A DNA stretch of 64,000 bases from Jaapia argillacea MUCL 33604. Taxonomy: Eukaryota; Basidiomycota; Agaricomycetes; Jaapiales; Jaapiaceae. Each line of letters opens with the position of its first letter. Positions within the stretch are counted from its first letter, which is position 1. A program made the translations under genes and the position numbers. The DNA lies in contig KL197711.1 in NCBI GenBank assembly GCA_000697665.1, positions 1,572,034-1,636,033 of the forward strand, read 5' to 3'. Positions 24,401 to 36,000 of the stretch are shown here, piece after piece. Under the pieces are notes generated by a model. The model had not been told where the DNA came from. It was given only the letters and a program-made list of their open reading frames with translations, and did not search any database.

Positions 24401-25506
24401 CATGAACTCCAGATATGTCCAATATAGTCATTGTGCACCCGCATGCTCTTTTCGCATGCAGTGCCTTCTTTGTCTGGTCAGACAACAACTCCTCATCCAG
24501 CTTATCCTGCCAATTTGAGCTATCCTACGGCTCAATCTCGATATCATAATCCAGGATAATGGGAGAGGGAGTGCGAGAGGGTGCAGAATCTTGAAGGCTT
24601 CCTGGAAACCTGGAAGGACCAGCCTGAGTGGGGGGCGGATCATCGACATCCATGGAGAGATCACCAGTTGCATCCCAAATGTTTTTGGATAAATAGGGGT
24701 CTCAAAACTTCGATGAAGGCTGAAATGGTTGTCGAAAGCCACCATCCAAGAAGAACAGCAAATTCTCTGGACAAATGTCACCCTGATGTCCAAGATGAAT
24801 CTCAATCCCCACGCTCGATAGCCATCTGGGCTCAAAGCAGTCTCCCTTCCACTCTTCAATCCTATGGTAAGGTAGGCGCCTATGAGTGATACGACAGCAT
24901 GAGGCACAGAGCAATGGAGACCTGAGACAGTTGGTACATCGCCATAGGCATGCATCCACACACATTGAGCATATCTGAGGAGTTGGCAGAGCTTCGGCCT
25001 GGAGTAGCGCATTGAGAAACACCTCCCTGACATCCATCCACTCCTGCATGAAATCATTTGGTGTCTGATAACAGGATGAGTGAGGGGACAGAGGATCAAT
25101 ATAAACCTTGTCACACCTTTCTGGTATTTGGAGGAGGTTCATCCGTGTCCCAATGGTTGACGCCATAGTTGATGTCAACAATTGTTGGTGCTCTTTGTGA
25201 TCCAAGTGGCATGGCGGCCCTGGATGGGGAACCTATTGGATCACCTGTGTTGCTTTGGCTGGAGGATTGAACTGGTGCTTTTGCAACGACCGCCTTCCAG
25301 CATACATTGCCCAGCTTATCAATTGTGTGTTTTGTGGTCATCCTCTGAACTGTCGGTGTAGATGCATCGAGGGACCTTCCCATCCTTCGCTGGCCGCGAC
25401 CACAACCATCAGGCTTTGACATCGTAAAAGGAGTCTTGTGAGGGGAGCCAGATATCGGATCGGAACAAATGATGGCCCTATCCCAATAAGCACACCTGGG
25501 CGCCAT
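21485..25506 (-). pseudogene. KDZ transposase with CxC2-type cysteine cluster, broken
   Basis: This is the transposase that would cut and paste the element. On the minus strand it shows an N-terminal low-complexity part, then a CxC2-like zinc cluster (CSMCVDACLWRCTNC, CASCCRITHRRLPYHRIEEW, about 24840-24975). KDZ blocks follow: the stretch after HELMVNFCHC near 24380; LYACQPNLDGNFKAK near 23860; HKAQSQANSATKH near 23650; YDIICQYG, GIGLFHVHGHQ and GQVDGEIIETLWA (about 23410-23175), which hold the DDE-type catalytic acids; and helical C-terminal blocks (LRQGQANDILQQI; DLKVSTGVVDDPGQ; HWAEELTLLLHEMEWVV). Several short introns are evident. By eye there are frame changes near 25110 and 22000 and one in-frame TGA near 23257, probably from CGA. 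The C-terminal end at 21485 is approximate. Confidence 0.88.
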
Positions 25507-25594
25507 CTGTTTGGCTATATTAAGAAACTGCGGCTCTAGAGCGTCATATGATGCGCCTCACAGGTCCATGTTCCCTCCATATGAGCCATTGCTA

Positions 25595-26868
25595 CTAACT
25601 ATATTTATCTACCCAGATTTGGACTTCAGTTGGGATGCCAAGCCTGGCGATCACCTTGGGCCGCATAAAGTAAGCATAGCAGACTCGCTCCCCAGCACAA
25701 GAAGATACACCATGTTTGAGGAGGTAGCCAGAAAGGCCGACAACTGTGCCCAGTATATATGCATACCTGATGCCCACCCCTCTCAGTTCAAACTCGGCAC
25801 CCTCATATGGACCGACACTGGCCAGTAGGCCGTACCACTCAACAGGACACTGGGCATCTCGATGGACAGGTGTTTCCCTGTTGGCAATGACAGCCACGCC
25901 AGTGTACACAGAATTCCAATATTCCATAGTGGCCTCCAGTGTTGGATTATGCTTGAGGAGCAGGTGTGAAGTCTTCCCCGCAAGATATAGGTCAGGATGT
26001 ATGACACTAAGGATCGTGTTGAGTACAGCAGTGCCCCTTGACATTGCTTTCAACCAGTCTCTTGTCCCTTGAGCCATTGCAGCACCCTGCATCGTTTTTG
26101 ATGTACAAAGTTGGTCACAAGGGGCCTGTTGTGAGGGGTAAGCAATCACCGAATCATAAGATTAAGGCACCTCACCAAGTGGCCCTGCTGAAACCAAGCA
26201 GGTGAAAAGTTCAGAACACCAGGTGTGACAAATTGGCAGTTGGCGGGATCTTGGAAAAGTGGCAATCCCACTCTCCAATTGCAAGAACCAGTGTCTTTGT
26301 TCCTGGGACTCTTCTGAAGCTGAGGGTTGAGATGACGAGCAGTGAGGAACATCTCGTTCTATGACCATGAGCATTAGCCATTGATAGAAAAAGTGAAAAC
26401 TTACCTGGAGTTCAGCAGAAAGAATGCCAGGGAGAAACCACATAAGGATCCTCCCAGCATTATCTACCAGGGTCCCAGGCTTCTGAATGAGGGGGAAAGG
26501 GGTCCCACATATTGGACCAAACTGATCATCAACAAATTGTTCACATTTGGATTTATATCCATCAGCATTGGCCCCCAGGTGTCGAGCATGGTCAGAGGCC
26601 CCCCAAGCCAAAGAAACTAGAAATGCATCAGGTAGGCGATATAATATCAAAGGGAAGACTCACTGTGGCGAAGGAATGCATCAACAAGAATGTCAGACAT
26701 TTGATGACACTCAAGCAGGTCCTTGCATGATATGGGAGGCAAAGTGGACACATCCGCAAGAACATGGCCCAGTTTATACCAAAAAAGATAGAACAAATGC
26801 TGAGAAAGAAGATCTTCCAGATGCACAGAGTCTGTTGCAATTTGGAGGAGTGGGTCGAGCAAAGTCAT
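25595..26868 (-). CDS. TET/JBP-like 5-methylcytosine dioxygenase, intact
   Basis: Four exons, 26868-26664, 26616-26405, 26358-26176 and 26125-25595, join in one frame (205, 212, 183 and 531 nt) to give 376 aa. Fe(II)/2-oxoglutarate signatures are visible: the HxD iron motif in ETPVHRDAQ, the family stretch LGTVVGLSGYLLKHGV with the distal iron-binding His, and the 2-oxoglutarate Arg in GERVCYAYFMR. Upstream, GRILMWFLPG and SPAWFQQGH match conserved N-terminal blocks of basidiomycete TET/JBP proteins. The enzyme would oxidise 5-methylcytosine in nuclear DNA. It lies immediately upstream of the transposase on the same strand, the usual association for fungal KDZ elements. All splice sites are canonical and I see no damage. 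The start could lie further upstream, because the frame stays open past 26868. Confidence 0.85.
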
Positions 26869-27252
26869 GTTGTGGAAAGAGGATGGTGGTAGGAGTCGTG
26901 AAATATGGCATGTGCAACCAATTGTGGCACACCCAAGTCATCTCGTGTCTTGCTTTAACTCTGGCTACAAAATCAATTGTGCATACACATGGTGGGGCCT
27001 TGTTCTGCCTCACCATGGACAAACCGGAATCGCATCATGACTCAAATTGAAAATGACTTGTATACATGCCTGATATTTATATCCAGCAGTTTGACTCATG
27101 TGCATCCCGGTCCACCAATTGTGTGCCTGTTCTCCACGTCGAGATGTGGTCACCTGACAAGGTGACAATCACACCTACCACTTTTTTTGTTCACTTCATT
27201 GTTCTCTTGCAACCTCCCTCTATGCGTACTGACTATGACCAAAGGCTGACAG
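26869..27252. other. Divergent intergenic region
   Basis: It lies between the TET/JBP-like gene (minus) and the split accessory gene (plus), so it probably carries both promoters and the missing first exon(s) of the latter. A candidate upstream exon near 27222 (ATGCGTACTGACTATG) cannot be confirmed. Confidence 0.4.
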
Positions 27253-27330
27253 GATCCCAATCCTTGCGTTCTTGTTGATGAAAATATTGATGTGCTCATC
27301 GATTTCTTAGAAAGGTATCGTGTAGCCCGT
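27253..27330 (+). pseudogene. 5' exon piece of a KDZ accessory gene, cut by element B
   Basis: An exon begins after CTGACAG and encodes DPNPCVLVDENIDVLIDFLE. It runs in frame into the B insertion. The same frame resumes at 39863 on the other side (HGHCVGIVQEATDAVIVHLE), so the two are halves of one exon. Further 5' exons are not resolved. Confidence 0.65.
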
Positions 27331-28764
27331 TGTCAGACAACCTACCGGTCCACAGTCTGAACGCCCCATATTTTCATTGTTTTCCATCATTTTGCCTTCC
27401 CCTCCCTCCAATCTTGTAATTGTCAATTCCTCTACTTTGGGTCGATCCTATATTTCACCATTATGCCAAGTCGTCATGCAATCAATGTCATCGCGATCAT
27501 TGTTTCTGTTCCATTTATCTCACTTTTCCTCTTGTGGACGATCAAACATTGCTACATCCCTCCATTCTGCCTACAAGTCACTCAAATGATTTGTCANNNN
27601 NNNNNNNNNNNNNNNNNNNNNNNNNNNNNNNNNNNNNNNNNNNNNNNNNNNNNNNNNNNNNNNNNNNNNNNNNNNNNNNNNNNNNNNNNNNNNNNNNNNN
27701 NNNNNNNNNNNNNNNNNNNNNNNNNNNNNNNNNNNNNNNNNNNNNNNNNNNNNNNNNNNNNNNNNNNNNNNNNNNNNNNNNNNNNNNNNNNNNNNNNNNN
27801 NNNNNNNNNNNNNNNNNNNNNNNNNNNNNNNNNNNNNNNNNNNNNNNNNNNNNNNNNNNNNNNNNNNNNNNNNNNNNNNNNNNNNNNNNNNNNNNNNNNN
27901 NNNNNNNNNNNNNNNNNNNNNNNNNNNNNNNNNNNNNNNNNNNNNNNNNNNNNNNNNNNNNNNNNNNNNNNNNNNNNNNNNNNNNNNNNNNNNNNNNNNN
28001 NNNNNNNNNNNNNNNNNNNNNNNNNNNNNNNNNNNNNNNNNNNNNNNNNNNNNNNNNNNNNNNNNNNNNNNNNNNNNNNNNNNNNNNNNNNNNNNNNNNN
28101 NNNNNNNNNNNNNNNNNNNNNNNNNNNNNNNNNNNNNNNNNNNNNNNNNNNNNNNNNNNNNNNNNNNNNNNNNNNNNNNNNNNNNNNNNNNNNNNNNNNN
28201 NNNNNNNNNNNNNNNNNNNNNNNNNNNNNNNNNNNNNNNNNNNNNNNNNNNNNNNNNNNNNNNNNNNNNNNNNNNNNNNNNNNNNNNNNNNNNNNNNNNN
28301 NNNNNNNNNNNNNNNNNNNNNNNNNNNNGTAGATTAGTCAGCATTTTGTAGCCTATATAAGGCAGGCTGAGTAGAGAGAAGAAATACAAGAATTCCCACC
28401 CCAAAGTATTCCCCTCTAAGGGATTCTCTTCACTTGAAAGTCTGTTTTGTGCCAGAAATCCTGAGCTTGTAAGCCTGCATATCGTTGCAGCCATTGAGGT
28501 CCATCTGTCAGCATCAGGTTCTGTGGAGTATCAGATTTCTTTGACAGAAATCTTGAAAGTAGGATTTTACTGCTTTATAGTCTTCGTCATCCTCCCTTTG
28601 TTTGTTGTTGTCCCTCCTATTTGTCTAAAATATTTGAGAGCTCTTCGACGGAAGATCAGAGAATCGTCCTATCCCTCGAACAATAGATATTTTGCCGTTT
28701 GAAACACATTCCGCGAAACTCTAAGGAGATTCGTTCACCCTAAGAACAATCTTCTGAATCGTCA
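27331..28764 (+). repeat. 5' LTR of element B, with sequencing gap
   Basis: The first 266 bp (27331-27596) and last 436 bp (28329-28764) align to the 3' LTR, with one length difference seen. The unknown stretch between them corresponds to only 287 bp in the 3' LTR (39141-39427). A TATA box (TATATAA) lies near 28354. Confidence 0.9.
27597..28328. other. Assembly gap (732 N)
   Basis: The run of N falls exactly over the 51-bp repeat array of the LTR. The 3' LTR predicts 287 bp here, so the gap is probably over-sized by about 445 bp unless something is inserted in it. Open frames read through the N run are meaningless. Confidence 0.95.
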
Positions 28765-28766
28765 TC

Positions 28767-28783
28767 TGGAGCCCACCGCGAGG
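28767..28783 (+). other. Primer-binding site of element B
   Basis: TGGAGCCCACCGCGAGG starts two bases after the 5' LTR. The leading TGG and the 17-base match form are as expected for pairing with a tRNA 3' end (CCTCGCGGTGGGCTCCA). Elements A and C lack such a site. Confidence 0.75.
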
Positions 28784-28804
28784 GGATAGGCTTCCTGACT
28801 TCAC

Positions 28805-30883
28805 TTGTTGAGAACCTTCTCATTTCATTTGGCCAAAACGGAGCCGTTCACAGCACTCATCGACTTGTTTGATCCCCCATTTCCAGTCTCAGAAGAGAGA
28901 CTATCCATCCGATCACCCATTTCATCAGAATCCTCACTCTCACCATCACCCACACCTACCCCATATTCAGAACCAGAGTCCACTCTGTCAGAAATGGACA
29001 TGCATACTCGAAGTATCGCAGACATGCCTGTAAGAGGCTCTAAAAAGGCACCTCACGCGTTCAGAGGAAGTTCTAGTTATGTGAATGATTTTATAGAGGA
29101 GTATGAGGCTCTATGTGTGCAGAATAGTGTAGCAGAAGGGCGAGAAAAATGCACCACCATTTGACGGTACTGTGATAGGTGCGTTCGATCAGTCATAGAA
29201 GCCCTCACCAGTTATGCCACTCATAACTGGACTGCACTTCGCGAGGACATTCTTAAACTCTATGACTATGAGGAGCGAAACCTGAAATATAAGGAGAGAG
29301 ACTTGCGGAAATTTTCCTGACATGCGAGGCAAGAGCCGATCAGCTCGAAAAGAGCGTTTCATGCATACCAAAGAAGGTTCATCAGAATTGCTGGATGGTT
29401 GAAGCAGAAAGAATTGATCACCGAGACTATCTACAACAAGTATTTTTGGAAAGGACTACCTCAAAACCTGCAGGACATTCTACGTCTACGTATCACCCAG
29501 GAAGCACCCACACATGACATAAAAACTCCCTTTAGTGTTGAGCAGGTAGTAAAGGCCACAGAATATATTTTCAATCCTGAGCGATTTGATGCCGATGACT
29601 CAGAAGCGGAGGAGGAAATCTCATTTGAAGAGTCAGACTCTTCTGGTTACACATCTGACTCTGAAGACAATGACGAAGATATATTACCACGACGACGGAA
29701 GGTACAACGAATAAAACCATGGATGGAAGTACAGGTAAAGACAGAGCGAGATGATGAGTGTAAAGACAGTAATATAAAGGAAAGGAGGAAAGGGAAAGAG
29801 AGAGTACGAGAGCGAGAGGAGGACACTAGCGAAAGGGATCAGCGAAATCATACCATCGAAAAAGAACTGACTCAAACCTTCGAACGTCCACGAAATTCGA
29901 GACGAACTCATGACGAGGTGGAAGGCTTGATCCACAGAATGGGGGCGATGTCATTGGATGACCCAGCCTATCCTGCAATGTACTATCGAGCCCTAAAAAT
30001 CGATGTTGACAGCGCAAAAGTGTTGCGCTTACCTAGGCTTAGTGGTGGAGCAACACCACCCCAGAATGTACCTATGGGGCCAGTAGCACCGCAGACTCGG
30101 TTTGTGCCTCGCTCCACACCTCTGAGACAAGGGGGAGGAGAAATGCAATGCTATGCATGTAATGAAATGGGACATATGATGAGTGGATGCGGAAAGTTGA
30201 ATGAGTTACTCACCCAAGGGTTGGCTCATAGAGATGGAGGAGGAAGAGTGGTTCTCGCAGATGGAAGCCGAATTCGGAAAGGTGAAGGGGAAACTTTGGT
30301 AGTTGCAATTGAGAGAAGCGTCCCTCAAACGAATTTGATAACTTGTGAGATGGAAAGTAGCCGAAAGGAAATGGCCTTGACAAATGTTGTCGAAATATGG
30401 GATGATGAAAAGGCTGATGTATTCCCAGTAGAAAGGGTAGAACGGAAATCAGCCAACCGAAGACGAGAAGTAATGGAAGGTGTCTACATGCCTCCGAAGC
30501 CAGACTGGGCTCGAAAGATAGATAAGGGAAAGGGAAGGGAGACGGAAACGAGAATTTCCCCCTCCAACCCTCCACCAGCCCCTCCTGCAGTCGTTATTAC
30601 AACCCCTATTGACATACATCCTCAGCCGGCGTTCAACTCTGAGGATTCGGACACAGTCATGGAAGATCACTTACTTAGCCAAATTCCACTCTCGCCGAAG
30701 ATTCGAGCAGCCGAGAAGGAGCTTGTAAAAAATCGACCGAAGGCTCGTAAGTCTGCTGTATCCGCGTCGGTCGAGGCTAGTGAGGTGTTAAAAAAATTAT
30801 TGAATACCCCGTTAACGTTGTCAGTCGGAGAGGTCGTAGGGTTATCGAAAGAAGTAGCTGGGAAGTTACAGGAGTCGATGTGA
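28805..30883 (+). CDS. Element B gag region
   Basis: The N-terminal part is Ser/Pro/Glu-rich and leads to the capsid-type stretch MPVRGSKKAPHAFRG that opens gag in many basidiomycete Ty3 elements. The long frame from 29399 contains acidic and basic linkers and a CCHC zinc knuckle (CYACNEMGHMMSGC, near 30150-30190), followed by a proline-rich tail. It would package the element RNA. The region probably contains one or two breaks. Confidence 0.8.
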
Positions 30884-30919
30884 ATTCGGAAGCCAGAAAG
30901 AGATATCGAGGAAGCGAGA

Positions 30920-32767
30920 GTGGCGTTCGTAGAGACGAGGGACAAAGCAGAGTTGGTGAATTTGAAGGTTACGGTCCAGGGGAATGAGATCGATGCCTTC
31001 ATCGACTCTGGATCGATGCTGAATATCGTGAGTTACGACACGTGGACGGAATCGATCAAGTTGCCAATTGACTACTCGCGCCAACTTGTCATGAACGACG
31101 CCAACGGCGGTCAAGGCAAGCTCATCAGCCTCGTCTCCAACGTCCCCCTCTCTATCGGTGGTCTCACTACTTTCGCTTCACTCTGGGTCGCCAAGAACGT
31201 TTCATTCCAACTCCTCTGCGGTCGACCCTGGTGCCAGGATAATTGGGTCATGCTCTGCGAACGCGTAGATGGCACCTATGTTCGATTCGAATCCCCCGAC
31301 AAGCCTGTCTACGAATTACGCGCTTGCGCTCGTCGACCTCCCTCCTCGTACAACAAAGAAAACATTCGTCCTGCTCCCGTTCAAGTTCACGTTATCGTAG
31401 TCTCTTCCAGCTCCTCCTCTGACGAATCCAGCCCCCTGAGCTCTATCAGTGATGACGATATGGACCTGGTCGAAGCTATGAAGAGCTTCCCGGTTCGTAT
31501 GGTCAACGGAATCCCCTCGCTCGAGGTTGGGCCTCTCGACGGACATCCCAATCATTTCACCCGAACCCCAACCCCAGAATTCCTCCCTCGCTCTCTCGAA
31601 GAGAGCGATGCGATGGATATGGCTGATATCTACGACATTTCGTATGAACAGGCTCAGTTACAATACCCTCCACCCTCTCACATGCCAACTCCCCTCATCC
31701 TCGACTCTAACCCCTCAGTAGCTCCTTCGATCGCCGGTACCCCTCCCCCCACTCGAGCACCAACTCCTCCGATTACCACGACGTTCTCACTTCCTCCCAG
31801 CGTTGTTCTACCACCCGGATTCACTATCCCTCCGGACGCGACGATCCACATCCCTCCTGAGGACCTCAACACTTATACGATTGTCCTTTCGGCTCCGGCA
31901 GCAAAATTAGAGCATGTACTAGGGTTCGGAGAGAGGTTCCATGAGAAGTGGAGGATTGGAGGAGCCGAGTTACAAGTGAGTCCCCTTCACGGCGGTCCGT
32001 ACCCTCTGTGGACCACGACGCCTGGAGTCGGCACTCTTACGTGGACGGCGGATCACCTGGAGCCTCGAGCACCACCGGATCTTCGCAGTCGACAGGCGAA
32101 TCCACAGGTGTGGCACCCAACCCAGACCCTTGCATCCCCTCCCACCACCGACACCACCGGCACTTCACTCCCCGATCTAGTCGAAGTCGACGAACTCCCC
32201 CCGCCTTCCTCAGGTTCCGACTCGAACCCACAGCCAACGACACCCATTCACGACGTTCGCGAAGATGAAATTCTCGTTGACGTTACGGAGTCTACATCAT
32301 CGCTCGCCGTCACCGTTCCATCATCAAATGCGAACTCATCATCGACACCTGCTGACCGACTGGCACACCTCATCGTTCTTCCAGAGCATATTCTATCACT
32401 CACGGCGACTCTTAACCATCCCCCTCCCGACGACGTTCCCAACAAAGTCCCTACGCCGCTTATCTTCCGGACATGGAGAGATTGGATGGTCGAGCTCGCG
32501 AGCGAGCTTCGTCTCGAGGAGACGGATGAATGGGAGGATGCTCTGCACAGCGGGTCAAGCCTTGAATACGTCTCGAAGCTCGTACCGATGCTCGATCGCA
32601 TTATCGCATGCATGGCCGAATTCCGTGGACTTTCGAAGTTCTGGGCTGCGGAGGCGACTCACCTGAAGCACGAATGCGAGAGGATCATCGCGGTCTACCA
32701 AGCCTCTCTTCACCATTGGTGTGCAGTCGGAGTCGGCGTGGTACCTGCAAGTGAGATTCTCGTTTAA
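30920..32767 (+). CDS. Element B protease frame with long GC-rich extension
   Basis: Residues about 10-110 form a retropepsin-like domain (DAFIDSGSMLNIVSYD, then VSFQLLCGRPWCQDN), expected to cleave the polyproteins as a dimer. From about 31070 the base composition changes to C/G-ending codons. The protein continues as a Pro/Ser/Thr-rich linker of some 350 residues, then a helical C-terminal region (FRTWRDWMVELASELRLEET; EFRGLSKFWAAEATHLKHEC). The extension is not part of standard Ty3 proteases. I recognise no domain in it. It may be captured sequence. Confidence 0.75.
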   Translation: MAFVETRDKAELVNLKVTVQGNEIDAFIDSGSMLNIVSYDTWTESIKLPIDYSRQLVMNDANGGQGKLISLVSNVPLSIGGLTTFASLWVAKNVSFQLLCGRPWCQDNWVMLCERVDGTYVRFESPDKPVYELRACARRPPSSYNKENIRPAPVQVHVIVVSSSSSSDESSPLSSISDDDMDLVEAMKSFPVRMVNGIPSLEVGPLDGHPNHFTRTPTPEFLPRSLEESDAMDMADIYDISYEQAQLQYPPPSHMPTPLILDSNPSVAPSIAGTPPPTRAPTPPITTTFSLPPSVVLPPGFTIPPDATIHIPPEDLNTYTIVLSAPAAKLEHVLGFGERFHEKWRIGGAELQVSPLHGGPYPLWTTTPGVGTLTWTADHLEPRAPPDLRSRQANPQVWHPTQTLASPPTTDTTGTSLPDLVEVDELPPPSSGSDSNPQPTTPIHDVREDEILVDVTESTSSLAVTVPSSNANSSSTPADRLAHLIVLPEHILSLTATLNHPPPDDVPNKVPTPLIFRTWRDWMVELASELRLEETDEWEDALHSGSSLEYVSKLVPMLDRIIACMAEFRGLSKFWAAEATHLKHECERIIAVYQASLHHWCAVGVGVVPASEILV

Positions 32768-33000
32768 TTCCTTTTGTCATCCCTTTTCGATTCGTCCTCG
32801 CCTTCGCCTCGCCTTCACGTTGTATTCCGTATTCGCTTGAGTTTTTCGTTCCTGTTTCCGCTTCGTTTATGTTTTTTTTTCGTTTCATTTCCGTCTCCGT
32901 TCTCGTTTCTATTCTCGACTACACCCCCACTCCTTATAACACTTTATGATTTCTTTCCCTTCTCTTTCGTCGTCATCGTTCTCATCTCCAACACCCCCCC

Positions 33001-36000
33001 ATGCTGTCCTTTATGTTTCGTATATCTCTCTCGTCTCTATGTCCTTTTCTTTTTACTTTCTCTATTTTCGTTTATGATCCTCATGATATTCCCCCCCCCT
33101 TCTCTTCTATGTTTCTGACTACAATTGTAACAACATTTTTAGTTTTGTTTGTTGATGACCACCCCACCCTCCTTTTCAACTCCCAACCCTTGATGTTCGA
33201 CTACCTACACACACTCTTTACAAATGTACACAACCTCATGCCCTCTCGAATATCAACCTATACTTGTGGTCTCATCACTGTCCCTTTGACTGACTCTGAG
33301 CAAGATTTGGACTTCTCCAATGATGAGGAAGATGACTTGAGTGAATTTTCGGTCATAAGTGAGATGAATGAGAGTTTCGAGAGTGACGAGATGTCTTCGG
33401 GGATCAAACGAGAAGTCTTGGAGGAAAATTCCGGAGAGTCAGATGGAAGTATTTTCGATGAAGAAGTGTTGACTTCGGGAGTGGAACTTGAGAGCTCCGA
33501 GGATGAGCAGGATGATTATTGGTCAGAAAATGAGTATAACGCAGATGATGAAGAGCTGTCTTCCGGATTCGAACCCATGACTTCTGATGAGTCAGGAGAA
33601 GACTTGGCTGTCAGTATCTTTGCATCGGAGGAGGACGAGAATGAGGAATTGCCTGCACTCACTCCTATCAATGATGATGATGATGAACATAGACCTATTG
33701 GGGTCTCTGGAAGGGAGTTTTTACTCCGAATCAAACCGCATTTCGCATATGCGATATTTGAGGGATTGAAAACCCATGAATATCGGAGCCATCAATTTGC
33801 TGCTGGAGATAGAATTTGGCTCTATGAGACAGCACCGGTTTCCGCAGTCACAGGATCATTTATCATTGGAAATGACCTGATCGACAGAGGTTTTGGAGAG
33901 CGAAATCGCTATGGATATGAAGTTTTGGAACCTACGCAGCTTGATGAACCTCGGGTAGGATCTCAGCTGAAAGTAGGATGGGATATTGAGATCCCACAAC
34001 GATTTGTTTCGTGCTCGACTCCATGGAAGGGTCCAGCCGCATGTCAGTCTGTCAATTTCGTTTCACGGAGAAGCGAAGATGAGGAGAAAGGAACTGCCCT
34101 CTGGGTAGCCAAACGGGTTACCAATGACAGAGCGGAGGATGCTCTCCATGTTTTGAAGGATTGGGTTCATTCGGAACACCAATTGATGATTTCCCAGCAT
34201 ACAATCGACGACCTGAATTCTATGGATGATGATTTGGCTGTCCAAGTTCTGGACCAATTACAACAGCAGAATTCTACCTTTCTCATCACAGTTGCAAGTG
34301 GAAAGTGCAATGAAATTACTCCCATGGTGGGAACAATGTATAAGCGAGTTGATAGGAAGGTCAAACCGATACCTGGCATATTTCCTGAAAATGCCAAGGT
34401 TAGGAGACAGATACCAGAAGATCCACTTTTCTCTTTACCGCCTTTATCGCCCCATCCCCCTGAATTTACCCCTACCGAGAAGATGAGTTATGAGCAGATG
34501 GAAGAGATGGATCTTAATCCAGATGGATTTTTGTGGCCAGAAGAATTGAATCTCTTCTGTCACATCCTAGTTTTGAATGAGAGGGCCCTAGCATTTGAAG
34601 AGAGTCAAAGAGGAACATTTAGGGAGGATTATTTCTCACCCTATATCATGCCCACTGTTCCCCATGTTCCTTGGGCTGAACCCAATATTCCTATACCACC
34701 TGGGATCAGGGACCAAGTGATCAAGATTTTGAAGGATAAAATAGGAGCAGGAGTGTATGAACCCAGTCAATCGTCTTATCGCTCGCGTTGGTTCTGTGTT
34801 TTGAAGAAGAATGGCAAACTACGATTAGTTCATGATCTCCAGCCATTAAATGCAGTATCCATTCGCGACACCAATTTACCCCCCATTCTTGAAGATTTTA
34901 TTGAGCCTTTCGCTGGCTGCCAATGTTACACAGTGTTTGATTTGTTTTGGGGTTATGATGCTCGACAAGTGGACGTGGCCAGCCGCGACCTAACAGCATT
35001 CATGACACCTTTGGGTCTCATGAGATTGACGTCCATGCCAATGGGATACACTAATGCAGTGGGAGAGTTTCAAGCCTGCATGGCATTTCTCCTGCAAGAT
35101 GAAATCCCAGAAAAATGCAATATTTTCATTGATGACCTACCTATCAAAGGACCCACCACATGCTATCCAAATGATCAGGGAGAGCCAGAGACACTGAAGG
35201 AAAATCCTGGAATTAGACGGTTTATTTGGGAGCATGCAGTAGACGTGCATCGAATTATGCACAGAGTTGGATTAGCAGGAGGAACATTCTCACCAAAGAA
35301 GGTTCAGATGTGCCGTCTAGAAGTAATGATTGTTGGACAGAAGTGTACCCCAGAAGGACGGCTCCCTGATGAGGGAAAGGTTGAGAAGATTTTGAGTTGG
35401 CCTGAATTGAAGACAGTGAAAGACGTACGAGGTTTCTTAGGGCTGTGTGGAACAGTCCGGGTGTGGATCAAGGATTACTCAGTGATTGCCAGACCACTGA
35501 CAGAGTTGATACGAAAAGATGTGGAATTTCTGTGGGATAGCCGGCGACAAGCAGTGTTTGACCAGCTAAAATCACTCATCACTTCCACACCAGCACTTCG
35601 TCCAATTGATTACTCTTGTGATCGTCCTGTGATTCTGTCAGTAGACTCAAGTCAGATAGGAGTTGGATTTATCCTGTCTCAAGAAGATGAACAAGGACGT
35701 CGTCATCCAGCTCGCTATGGATCATTACCGTTCAATGAGCGAGAATCCAGATATAGCCAGCCAAAACTGGAACTCTATGGATGCTTTCGAGCCTTTCGGC
35801 ATTGGCGACTATACCTAGTAGGAGTCAAGAAGCTTATCCTTGAAGTTGATGCAAAATACCTCAAGGATATGCTTAACAACCCAGACCTACAGCCAGCTGC
35901 ATCCATTAACCGCTGGATCCAAGGAATTCTCCTTTATGACTTCACCATGAAACACGTTCCAGCAGATAAGCACCGTGGTCCAGATGCTCTCTCACGGCGG

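Noticed and set aside
24428-25114. Minus-strand 228-codon frame in the transposase region
   Set aside because: It overlaps the CxC2 cluster in another frame and shows no family motif; a shadow of the transposase reading frame.
26547-27050. Plus-strand 167-codon frame
   Set aside because: It is antisense to the TET/JBP-like exons, which have domain motifs and consistent splice sites; this frame has neither.
27420-28494. Open frames of about 300 codons crossing the gap
   Set aside because: They are read through 732 N and consist mostly of unknown residues; the flanks are LTR sequence.
32774-33118. Hydrophobic frame between element B frames (poly Phe/Ser/Leu)
   Set aside because: It comes from a TC-rich stretch; the apparent membrane segment, and the first 90 residues of the pol frame, are probably compositional and not an envelope.
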